A stretch of DNA of 64,000 bases from Ramazzottius varieornatus (taxonomy: Eukaryota > Tardigrada > Eutardigrada > Parachela > Ramazzottiidae), in contig BDGG01000006.1 of NCBI GenBank assembly GCA_001949185.1, positions 2,409,052 to 2,473,051 of the forward strand. The letters run 5' to 3'. Below, piece after piece: positions 11,251 to 21,776 of the stretch (position 1 is its first letter; each line of letters opens with the position of its first letter). A program made the position numbers and the translations under genes. Below the pieces are notes generated by a model that saw only the letters and a list, made by a program, of their open reading frames with translations, did not search any database and was not told where the DNA came from.

Positions 11251-14200
11251 CTAAGATGTCAAAAAAAAGATCGAATGAAAGATAAGGCCAGACATATGAT
11301 AGAGTTTCAAAACACCACTACGGACCTCGAAATCATCCGTCTCCGGATTGAAGAACAATAGGGATGGATCTATCACCCTTTCCCCAAATTCGTTAAATTC
11401 CACCCAACCGCTTTTTAGTTGGAACCGACAGTTAGCGATTCGTTGTTTAAGTGCAGAACCGTCTCGCAGCACTTCCATATCACCCGCCACCAATGTCGTT
11501 TTAAGCACCTATAACGTTAAAAAAATGCTGTTCGTCCGCTTTTTTGAACTGATTCAGGCCAGGTCGTGTTGTGGGCTGGTGTTTCCATCTAAATGCAACC
11601 CGGATGTTTCGCGTAGGCACGGCCATCGGTCTCAAAGCCAAAAACGGAGGCCTCAGGCGCACAGTTGTTGTTTTTCTTGCGCTTTTTAGGTACAGCATAC
11701 ACCCTGATACTTACACTACCCAAAACCATGATCGCTTCGTAAGTAGGCATAAGTCGCAGAGGGGGCTGCAACAAGAGAACAACGTTAGGGGTAGTGTACC
11801 AGGTCAAATGCTCATGGAAGTCTAACATCCCCGTAAAGCTTAGCGTAATTGTTAATCTTGCTGTTGATAGCTTCGCTCGACACGGAAAAACTTGCCCGGT
11901 CAGTATGCGGCAATGATTAACTGATTCAGAGTTGCTTATCGGTTTTATCGGTAGTATCAAATGGATGCCTATTCTCTGCCGAGATCCGATTTGTTCTGGT
12001 TGCTCGGTCAACGAAGAAGACTTCAGCTTATTAAACAAGCGATCGATTCACAGCATCGGTTGTTTCATCAGCTTCTTAGATGGACAGAACCTTGATCGCG
12101 GGACATAATCTGGATAAGGGTACAGATTTATCGGGGCACCTAGAACTTACTGTTGTCCATGTTACGTTGTACCGCTCTCGGGAAGCTCTCCTTAGTCGGT
12201 CAACAGGCATGTCTTGCTCGGTCATGTCCTTGGCAGACGGTGGAATATCCTCCAGAACGAGAGCGGCGCGGAATGCGATCCGAGCTGTCTGCAAACATAT
12301 GACAGCAGACCATATCGCTGTTCATGACTGAACTTACTGAACGGCAATGTCCACTGACCTCATCGTACTTGTCGCCGTATGCCCATGAAGTGTTGCTGTT
12401 TTCATCGGGATACTTGTGGAGCAGGAAAACCTGCGGTGTAAACCTTCTTCAGTCTTGTTCGTCTCACTCTTCCAAACCCTCTAATAGGCGATTCTAACAC
12501 ATAACAAGTACTTCACTGAAAACAAATTGGTATATTCTGGCGTGTCAAGGCTATCGTACATATTGATGTTCATGCACTTAAGCGTTATTCTTGACGTTTT
12601 AATAACTAAACTGCTCGGCCCAACCCATACTTGATGAGAAAGATAGCGTAAAACCATTGCCTTCATCAGCAAGTCTTCTGTGAATACCACAAATCATATG
12701 GACTGTAGGTGCTGTAGGTTATATCTACCGTACAGTGTCTGTTACACAATGCGTTCCAACATTCCCTGACCGACCCAAGAGTTGATCGACACTTGTGGCC
12801 ACAATCCAAAAACAGTCCAGCAAACAAATCAATACTTGGATCGGCATGGAGAAAGTGGCACATAGTACGCATTGTGGACTTTCTGTAGCGATAGAGCGCA
12901 GTCAAGGTGTGCTGAGGTGTTAGACTCGAGTAGGCGAAAATGATCTAGTACATAATGCACTGTGTACAAAGCAAGAAAAGTAAACCGTCGAAAATGGGAG
13001 GACTCGCCAGCTGAAGCCTGGCTTCGAATCCACCAATGATAATTATTGTTTGCCAATGTTTCCTGAACGACAAATTTCGCTGGCTCTTTCCATCTGGCTT
13101 TATGTACCTTCCATTCTCGACGGTTAACGGTTTTGCGCAGTGTGGGATAACGTCTGGTTCTCAAACATTAATATATTCTGATCGCAGCATACATACGTAA
13201 TCTCCATGGGTGAGGTTGCAGGACGCAGCTATAATCTAAAAACTCACAAGCTGAAAGCATATTACTGTATCATATGGAGAGAGGGAAAAGTTTGTTACCA
13301 TCACTTGCCGAAATTGAGCAGCCAGAGTGAGAACCACGACGACTAAACGCAAAGCGAGATATCAAAGGTCGTCACCAGGCATCTGCTCAACGAAAGGTGG
13401 CCAGAGTTCGGTACCTCGACTAGAGACCCTCACTTGCTGACACCAGGAGATACGAGAGTGAGGACTGTCAAGGTCAATGGTCGCCTGCGAGTACTGGAAC
13501 TTGTCCAACGTTTTGCTCATCAGCCTAACCACCTCATCCCGAACGTCCAAGCAGAAGGCTGCAGTGTGTTCTGTCGTGATGATGAAAATTGTGCTCCACT
13601 TGAAAAAGTGCAGCACGTCCACCGTTCGGCGGACCAGAGAATCTCTGTTGAACGGTTCTACGCTTATCCAGGTTGGCGTGATGTCTTTCTCATGAATCAC
13701 TGGGTCATTGTATCCACTAAAACAACATAAGTGATGTGGTGAGCCGTACACGTAGAGCTGAAGATTGCAAGCGGAAGCCGTTAACTGGTTGGGGTCTCGA
13801 TATTTTGCCGTCATGTACGTACGTACCTGGTAAAGTAGAGAATATTCCAGTTTGCAGCTAATTCGTTCACTTTCCTCCTTTCTTCGCAACCTGTTCCCCA
13901 AAAAGACTAAACGAGGCTTGTTAATCCAGTGTAGGAGAAGAACTAAGGAAGACGATCGACACCAACCTCCGGCTACTAGGATCGTGGCACTGGGTACAGC
14001 CTGACGCTTATAGTAATACTCTGATAATCTAGCGGACATATCGGCGTCCACATCCTTACACGACGTCCAACTATTGTTCATAATGAAGGTTTGTTTGAAG
14101 TCGACGGCTGGCTGTAAGTCCTTGTGTAATTCTTGGAGAGCAAACTCGGTCGCCGGGCCGACAACTGAAACGTCATGCAGGCCTTCGTGCTGGGGCATTC

Positions 14201-14276
14201 CCCAAGTAATGAACTCTACGTCGATGTTTCCACCCTGAGCTAGTGCCATACCCAGCAGCAACGCCACGTGCCACAT
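11251..14276 (-). CDS. ANF-type receptor ligand-binding domain protein, multi-exon, C-terminus not found
   Basis: These are extracellular ligand-binding exons of the receptor-guanylate-cyclase type. The start at 14276 gives a signal peptide (MWHVALLLGMALAQG). Then follow ATEFALQELHKDL, a segment matching the central sheet (ATILVAGG...SLVLLLHWINKPRLVFLGN), and TWISVEPFNRDSLVRRTVDVLHFFKWSTIFII. Later exons carry VVVLTLAAQFRQVM, AASCNLTHGDY (13.2-13.35 kb), TARIAFRAALVLED (12.16-12.29 kb), PTYEAIMVLGS (near 11.72 kb) and LKTTLVAGDM to SLLFFNPETDDFEV (11.3-11.5 kb). These follow the order of the domain down to the YDAVLLYA-like and DxNPETGxFEV-like ends. No transmembrane, kinase-like or cyclase domain was found further down. 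One splice junction (near 13440/13350) does not keep phase in my reading, so it may be a pseudogene. Confidence 0.6.
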
Positions 14277-16883
14277 GACACCGTATAGTCCTTTTAGGCA
14301 AGAAACTTCCCGGTCAGATTCTTAGAACTCGAACCGTACCAGACTGGAAAACCCAGCAACAGGTATGGGCTATACAGATCCCCCTTACGCATTGTACGCG
14401 ATAGACACTTAAGGAGAAATTGAGAAATATCAAGTCATACCTCAGGAAAACATAGTGGTCCCACTATATGCGGCAGAGGGGTTGGTAGTGGCACAAAAAA
14501 TTAACCGCTGTGTTACGGAGAAATAAGTCTAGTGTAGGATGGAGGTACAGTGTACGCCAATATGGTCATCCCAACTGGGCGGAGTTTTTGGGCGTGGTTT
14601 CCCTGTATGACGTAATTGAACAGGTGATTGCAATCAAGAAATCCGCAGGCTATAGCAGGGTCAGCGTTCGATTGGTTAACCTTACCCAGACCAACGCCCA
14701 GATTGAGGTGACCATATTGGCGTTTACTGTATCAGTCTACATGAACCGATCGCATTCACATTAGCGCACCCAAGCTGGATGAGTGTCGGTGAGGCTCCAC
14801 TTCAGAACTCATAGAAAAAGAACAAGAGCCACCCCGCACACGCGGAAATGAAAAAAGAACGTGGCGGGATTAGCCTTTTTTTCGTGTCAGCATATGCTAC
14901 TAGACAACTGGAAAATCGCGTCCGAAGAACTGTAACCAGAACCGCGTCGATATTCAGAGCTTTCGGTTCTGTGATGATAACGTTGACCTTGAGATTCTCA
15001 TTTTTGCAATGCCAATCTATTCTTATACGCCTTTGGAATTCGGAATAGGTTTGGTTTGAGATATTCGAGGAACAATCGCTGCCCTAGCGGATTGAGAATA
15101 GTTTAGGTTGCTGGAGTGGTGTAACCAATTCCAACGATCTATAATCGCTAATAACATAGCAGGACCAAAAGATCAGGCTGGGGACGAATTATACTACTGT
15201 ATTCCCTCGACGGTTCTGCGCAGTCACATGACGGGCCCATAAAATAGTCCCCAGGGGATAGTGATTGAGCCACGAACACCCCGGGCCAGATATATAGGCC
15301 TGTCATGCAGCTGTTCGGATCCATCGAGAGAATAGTACGAGATACTCAAGTGCAAGATGAATGTTCGCCCTACTCCGCGCGAACAGTCGTGTGTGGCAAA
15401 TTCAAATGATTTACCGTGGATGACACGGTGTCGCTCAAGTGAAAATTGGCACCTCTGAGGCTGTGAGTGACGTAGTCATGTGCCTAGTGCTGCAACGAAT
15501 CGCTTTCGCAGCTTTAATAATTCAAGTCTCCAAGGTGAGGCAGACAGGCCATGTCAATTTCACTCAAGTGGCGCTGCACTTTTGCGTCAACTGTCAATCC
15601 AAACCTTTTCAACAAATCGCTGCTTCAATTCTACATGTGACCATCCAGTTTCCGAAATTGGAGAAGATAGACTTTAGTTGGCCGGGATTTTTCCGCCTTG
15701 GTCACGGCATCATTATTATTTTTTGATGGGCGATCTGGTGTAGACGACGCTAACCGTTCATTTGGTCCTGACTTCGGACGACTGGATGCTCGATTCGTTG
15801 TTTGTCGATCGTGGGTGATCTACTGGTTTTTAAGTTGCCCAGTTTGAGACTGCGAAGACAGTATCCAGTCACTGTCAAGCTCGCGGCGGGTTGCTTTCTT
15901 TGTCGTGTCCCTGTGCAGATGGTGAACGATACGTTCACCCAAAGGAACTCGATCGAACCTTCTGAGCAGAAGATTTCCAAAAAGTTCTACGGTCCGACTA
16001 TAGTCAGAGTGAAGCTCTCCAGTAATATATCGTAGCACAACAGAACACCTCAGTCGTATTTTCAACGACACTACTAACTCTGAAGGGCCAAAAGTACGAA
16101 ACGTTTGGTGGCAAGAAACCGAACGAAAAAACGGTGTTCCTGGTGTGCCAAAGTCTGAAGACCGAAAAACTAGGTGGAGAAAAAAGTCGCCTCAATTTGC
16201 TTAGCAATCTGCTCAGAGCGAAAATCTAACCGCTCGAGAGTCTGCGTCAAGTGGGCCAGCGGAAGTAAGTCAGTAAGGCGTGGCCAAATTGTGCCGTATG
16301 GAGCGGGCCTCGAGAGGAAAACCGTCTGTTTCGACCAACCAAAATAGTTGTTAAACTGCAAGTGGGCCTGCTGAGTGGTTAGAGCAGGGCTTACTGTTTC
16401 CTTTCAATGCCCGCTCCATATAAGGTCATTTGGCCACGCCTTGTGCCGCTGGCCCAAATTTTTTAGTCTGGGCATCAAGTTTCCAATCAACCCAGTCAAC
16501 GCGGGGAACAAAACGAGCACCCCACGGAACAGTGGTTTTTGTCGCTTGTCTGTTGACGCAGCGACCAAAACCAGTCACCTTGAAAGGTGTGCGGCAAAAG
16601 ACAGGCACGGTTTCGGTTCATTCTGGCGACGCTTCCGTCGGAGGCGACGTGTGTGGGTAGTCGAGCATGAAGAAAAAGATAAAACCATTCATGGCGCCAC
16701 TGAGACGTATTCTCATGCTGTCACGCCATTGCAAACGTGGTAATGCAAATGTCAACAGGAGACAAATCGATCGATTCGGTGATTTCAAGGGTTGAGTTCA
16801 GGCAATCAATAGGGGGAAGGTGGTGGAACCATTCGTGACGTCTTTCGATGTAGTTCTCGAACTGCCTACGTACGGCACAGCGG
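14277..16883. other. Intergenic region between two receptor genes
   Basis: No convincing gene. Contains the imperfect palindrome at 16250-16463. A plus-strand TATATA box near 15290 has no recognisable gene after it. Confidence 0.4.
16250..16463. repeat. Imperfect palindromic element
   Basis: The arm at about 16250-16310 (GTGGGCCAGCGG, AAGGCGTGGCCAAAT, ATGGAGCGGGC) is repeated in inverse order and orientation at about 16403-16463, around a 90-bp loop. One arm has a 14-base insertion relative to the other. This has the form of a small non-autonomous DNA transposon or a decayed inverted duplication. No target duplication was identified. Confidence 0.6.
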
Positions 16884-18864
16884 CTAAACCGATGAACCGT
16901 TATGTGAAGTTGAGAAGGATTTCTGTTGATTATTAGCGCAACGTGTAGAGGTGGGGCAGAGCTCATTCAATCTGGCCGGGAAAACGCGGGCCGTTGCTTT
17001 TCTGTATCTTTCAACGGTAGCTACCCTTCCTAGCGAACTTCTTCGGTTTCGAAAGGGAAGCCGCAACAAGCGAGCACAGTTCTCGCGAAAATGTTCCAGG
17101 GACCAGGCGTAGATTAGGCAGTTGACCGAGCTATTGCCATGTGCTAAGAGGGCTGCCAGGATATACCACACAAAGCCAATGTGCGTCGCCTGACCTATGA
17201 GGAGCAGCATGCCAAGCGGCATGGACATAACGGCGAGCACAATGAAGACCCGGAACAGCACACGAACCATCCGTATCGTGCGGTGAAATTCTTTAAGCTT
17301 CATCTTTCGTCTTTCGTTCCGTCTGCTTCCGCTTACTGGCTGGCTGTTCGTGGAAGCACTACTAGTGCTTCGGTTCAGGATGCGGTTCCTGACCAGGTTG
17401 GAATTATGGACGCGACGAAAGATGGCGAAGTATGCGATACAGCTGACGCCGACCGGCATCATAATCCCGACGCCGATGTAGAAAAAAGCGTACGAGTGAA
17501 TATGGTGGGCGAAGGTACAGACAAAGATGGCTTCCGAGAAATGGATTTCGCCCCAGCCGACGTGGTTGGGCAACGTGACGATGTAAATGAGAACCCAGAC
17601 TGTCAGGCAGATGAGAAGGGAGTTGCGCTTAGTGTAAATTTTTTTGTATGAGTTGTACCGGCAGATGAAAACATATCTGGAAAAACATGAGCTATATTGC
17701 TTGATAATCTGGCAAGCGGTCTGGTCGGCCAGTCTATCATAACAGACGGGAACAACACGGTTCCCCTAGATTTTTAAATCAAAAGAGAGCCAGAAAGTAC
17801 ATCGGAGATGACCCCGGATGTAAGGATGATTGTTATACGCTGATGAATTAGGCGGTATAAAAGCGGCATCGTTGAGTGAACTTGTCTGTTGTTTCTCGTG
17901 TTGCGTCAAGGAAAGGTCTGATTGAATTGCTAGAACGTTAGTCTTGCGTCAAGAAAACCTAGGGATGCGATCAGCGAACTAGTTTGACTACTCGTACACC
18001 TTGCTTCCTCTCACCTTGAGCAGCGGATAACAAGCCTTGGTCTACAGGCTTCAGGTCAAAACTTTCACCCACTCTCGTGAGCAGCTCGTCTCGAGCAAAT
18101 TATGGGATGGAAAACAGCTGTATTCACCGACCACCGTCAAAAGAACTTTTACTGCTCTCGACCCTTCGAGCCGTATACGTAATAGAATTACTGAAATGTG
18201 TTGTCGTGTGCGAGAATTCGTCACCTCCGCTACGATGGCCGACTAACCTGTTAATGGTAATCATGCAGATGGTCCAAGTTGAAGCAATACAACCCATTGC
18301 GCACAGCGATCCAACAACTGCAAGGCGTATAAACCCGTTGCAGTGTACAGACCAAATATTAGTGTTGATGTAAAATTCTGTAAATGTCTTACGGCGGCAT
18401 AGCAGAGGCCGTTCTTGAAACCACCTTTCTCCGAGTAGCGCACCTACTCATGGTGAACGATCGTCATCAGACGGAGTTGCTGCGTCAAATGAATCATTCA
18501 TATCTGGATTTTTACCTAAAGCGCTGAAAGGCTGGGTAATGACGGTAACGAATAGATCGGACACGGATAAGTTGATGATGAGGGCGTTGCTTGTGGTCCG
18601 AAGTACGGGTGAGGCACAGATCGTCACAATGACCTTGAAAACTTGTCGATGTATCGTCAAATTCGTGCGGCTGTATGGCACATATATCAGACAAACCGTG
18701 CTTACCAGTACATTTCCCAAGGTTCCAAGGAAACTTTCAATTGTCAAAATGAACACGTAAAAGTACTGAAGGGAACGTTCCAGAGGTTGCCTGAGGAAGT
18801 TTGAAGATGTTTCATTCAGAGAAAATATGATGGACGTATCGTTGCAAAGCCCGTGGCAATCCAT
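16884..18864 (-). CDS. Melatonin-receptor-like rhodopsin-family GPCR, intact, four exons
   Basis: Exons 18864-18706, 18633-18516, 18377-18248 and 17676-16884 join in phase to 1200 nt, giving 399 aa with no stop. All introns are GT-AG. The N-terminus has N-glycosylation sites (CNDTS, SLNETS). TM1 (LTIESFLGTLGNVL) joins VIVTICASPVLRTTSNALII and TM2 (LSVSDLFVTVITQPF). TM3 ends ICMITINR and is followed by YVFICR, close to the NRYCYICH of melatonin receptors. TM4-TM5 include LPNHVGWG and CTFAHHIHSYAFFYIGVGIM. TM6 is VLFRVFIVLAVMSMPLG. TM7 is GNSSVNCLIYAW, resembling melatonin-receptor NAIIY rather than NPxxY. The long basic third loop and tail suit G-protein coupling. The ligand is not predictable. 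A decayed relative lies just upstream at 19.5-20.1 kb. Confidence 0.85.
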
Positions 18865-19499
18865 CGGTCTGATTTAGGCAGTCTTTCCAAACTTTACGTG
18901 CTTTGGAAAACGAATAGTAAGGAGATTCTTTCCGTGCAAACTCCAAACTTGAATTCTGAGACATGAGGTCACGCCGACTGGACTTACTGTATATGAGAAT
19001 TTTTGACAAGTTTCAGGCACGAGTACAGTCGACCACAGCTGAACCGGAACACGACATACGTTTGGTTGGTCTCAGGAGGAAGGATCAGGTCTGCACTCAC
19101 GTCAGCATGGTTGCCCGCATTCTGTACAAGTACAATGCTCTCGTACTTGTTGAATCGCGCTCCATTGTGAAGCAGCTTTTATGGGCATGTCGACCAACAA
19201 CCGATGCGCTTACCGTTGGATGAACAAATTTACTATAGCGATTCGCTGCATCCGACACCCACGTCACAATACACGTAAATCATCCTCCTGGGTGGGAGGG
19301 GCAGATCGCTCAACCACCGGCCGAAATAATAACATCATGTGAGTAATCAGAGCTTTGGATCAGCTACTCTGGATTAGTATGACTTCCATTGGGTATCTGG
19401 AGTAAGGGCTGTAGCGGAGGTGGGGTGGCCGTCTTCGAATTGAATCTGACGGCGAGCTGTCCGACCCTATCAAACGTGTGAATTCTTCGCGCATGAAGC

Positions 19500-20060
19500 C
19501 GCGATAAGCCTAACAGGTTTCAAATACCCTTCCCGAAAACGCTCCACTGACAAGGCGCACATGACGCCGCTGACCGTCTTGTTTCCGTGTGTCATGATCA
19601 GCGCCAGAATGTACCACACGCGGCCCAGCCTGTCTTCCTCTGATCATCAGTAACGAGACGACTATCGGCAGCAGCATTACGATGCAGATGACGAAGACCT
19701 TGAAGAGCGCACGAGCCACCTTTACATTACGATGGAACTCACTGAATTTCTGATCGTCGATTTCCAGACGACCTCGATGTGACATTCTAATCGATGGTCC
19801 TAGTTTGTATTCGGGTCTGGACGAGGTTGGAGTTTCTGACGCGCAGGAAGATGGAAAAGGTAGGCGGCGCCACTGATGGTGATGGGAGTCAGGACGCCCA
19901 ACGAGAGATAAAACCTCGTGAATGATGATTGGTGATGATGAGCGAAGGTAAAGCCGACCAGGTTGGGGACCAGCTCAATGACGGAACGGAAAGCAACAAA
20001 AACTTCCTGATACTTCCTATAACCGTTTCCTAGCTCGATGCTCGAGGGGACGGGTGTCAC
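19500..20060 (-). pseudogene. Decayed GPCR related to the 16.9-18.9 kb receptor
   Basis: Only the second half is present. It aligns by eye with the neighbouring melatonin-like receptor: PNLVGFTFAHHHQSS against the PNHVGWG...CTFAHHIHS region, then TM5 (FYLSLGVLTPITISGAAYLF), then KFSEFHRNVKVARALFKVFVICIVMLLPIVV (TM6). A stop separates TM5 from TM6. A frameshift precedes the TM7-like RVWYILALIMTHGNKTVSG...SVERFREG. TM4 is partly deleted and no first half was found. The region upstream contains the assembly gap, so a missing N-terminus cannot be excluded, but the internal breaks mark it as a pseudogene arising by tandem duplication. Confidence 0.75.
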
Positions 20061-21776
20061 CGCAGCAGGCTCAGCCAGGCTGGGATACCTTCGGGCTTAA
20101 GATAGTGAAGAGCCTGACTCGAGGAGTGGAACTCTTCGGCCTTTAGGTTTAGCAGGAAGGTTTTCTAAATTCTGATGGATATCACGTGACTCTGCCGTCG
20201 GGCTGGTCCGAGAACGTGTAGGTCGTAATCCGGTTGAAAAGTTGCTGTAAGCTCGGGATTAATTTGTTTATGGGCTATTGTTTTCTGCCATGGGTTCGGA
20301 TTTCCAGTCGCGTGATCTCTGGATCTCGTTCCCTATGGGGGATTCGAGATCGAGCTAACTCAGCCAAGCAAGTGTTTTGTTCAGGATGAGATTTTGAATT
20401 AGATCTAACCGATTCGTTGGATGGAGGCGTGGACTACAAAACAATCTTCCCCGAGTCACACCGGTGACATAAAAATACCGCAAGGATGGCGGTAGGGCGG
20501 ACGAGTATCTAAAAGAGTATACTAGAAAGAATCTAAAAGAAGCGTTCTGGGGAAGCTTTTGGTTGATACTGATGTTCCCGGACCATGCAGATCGTCTAAC
20601 CCCCCCCCCCCCCGNNNNNNNNNNNNNNNNNNNNNNNNNNNNNNNNNNNNNNNNNNNNNNNNNNCCCCCCCCCCCCCCGCAACTTGCAAAGAGTATCAAC
20701 GGAGATCTACCGTGTTATATTGTAGCCGTCCGCTCAACTAAGACCAGTAAGAACTGGCATTCGTCTTTGTGCTCCGTACGGTCTATCGGTTAGGTTTACC
20801 ATCGGACCGTTACTACTGTAGTCCGATGACGAGCATCGTGCATTTCAAAGAGTATCAGATAAAATTATTGTACCAGAGTGGGATATCGAAGCCCAGTCAC
20901 TATTACCAGAGAGTTAGCGGTGTTCTGGCAAGTTCAGAGAACACGAAGGATTTACGATCCTAAAGATCGTGCTGTTGACAGACACTTCTTGCCAGTAATC
21001 ACGATAGAAGCGTGATCTAGCTTTCTTCTCTGAGACTAAGTAATGAATCCAAACTGGCATAAAGTGGTCCTCGAAGTCCTTGGTGGTGGCTCTTAGTTAG
21101 AAAGTGGTGTACGGAGTAAACGGTGGTGATGATTTGGAATTGAAAGGTGGTATTAGGAGACTATGGTGGTGAAATGTGGTGTGCGGAGCCTTCCGAATAC
21201 TTTTCGTTACGCGACGCATAAGGAATATCTAGGCCACCTGCACCTTTGCACACGCGATTCAAGAGTCTCCGCGACATGGGTCTTTTTGAAGCCAAACACA
21301 GCATGGAATTTAACTAGATCTAGAGTCGTAAAACACTGATGGCCTTTGGATAGATGACGTCTTTAGGGGATGAAGAGAAGATTAACCTTGCCAGTACCGA
21401 GAGTGCGAGTACCGATAGCTACAAATTGTATGGTTTACGAGGAATATTCAGTTCCCGGCGACCCCTAACCGTTGTTTTCGGCCGAAAGATGCAACGCGAG
21501 CGTGAAAGGTGTTTCGGTATGTTGACCGTACCTTTCTTCTCCAGAAACCACTCGCGTAGTATAACAGTCAAGAATGCGCAATAAGGAAGCGCGATCAGGA
21601 AGGAGGAAGTATAAATAAGCCTTGAAAAGGCCAGAACGCAAGAAAGATAGATACAACAAAAGGATTACAGATGAGAGCCGCGTGCTGGGCCACGTTCATC
21701 CGCAGAAGCTACACAAGTACTCAGGTTAAAAGTCTAACACCAGAAACAAAATTTCTCAAGGTTTCACCGATCGAAA
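20061..21776. other. Intergenic region with assembly gap
   Basis: No gene was recognised. It contains the gap at 20615-20664 and a GGTGGT-rich imperfect repeat at about 21080-21190. A TATAAATAAG box on plus near 21612 is followed by a short frame (MRAACWATFIRRSYTSTQ) with no supporting family. Confidence 0.4.
20615..20664. other. Assembly gap of 50 N flanked by poly-C
   Basis: Fifty N bases are preceded by a C14 run and one G and followed by another C14 run. The true length of the C tract and any sequence within it are unknown. Confidence 0.98.

Noticed and set aside
13000-13060. A TTCGAATCC box near 13022 suggesting a tRNA T-loop
   Set aside because: The flanking bases do not pair as a T-stem and no D-arm or acceptor stem could be formed.
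17855-17870. TATAAAAG box on plus, as a promoter
   Set aside because: No recognisable plus-strand gene follows; isolated TATA-like words at 3111, 15290 and 21612 were rejected likewise.
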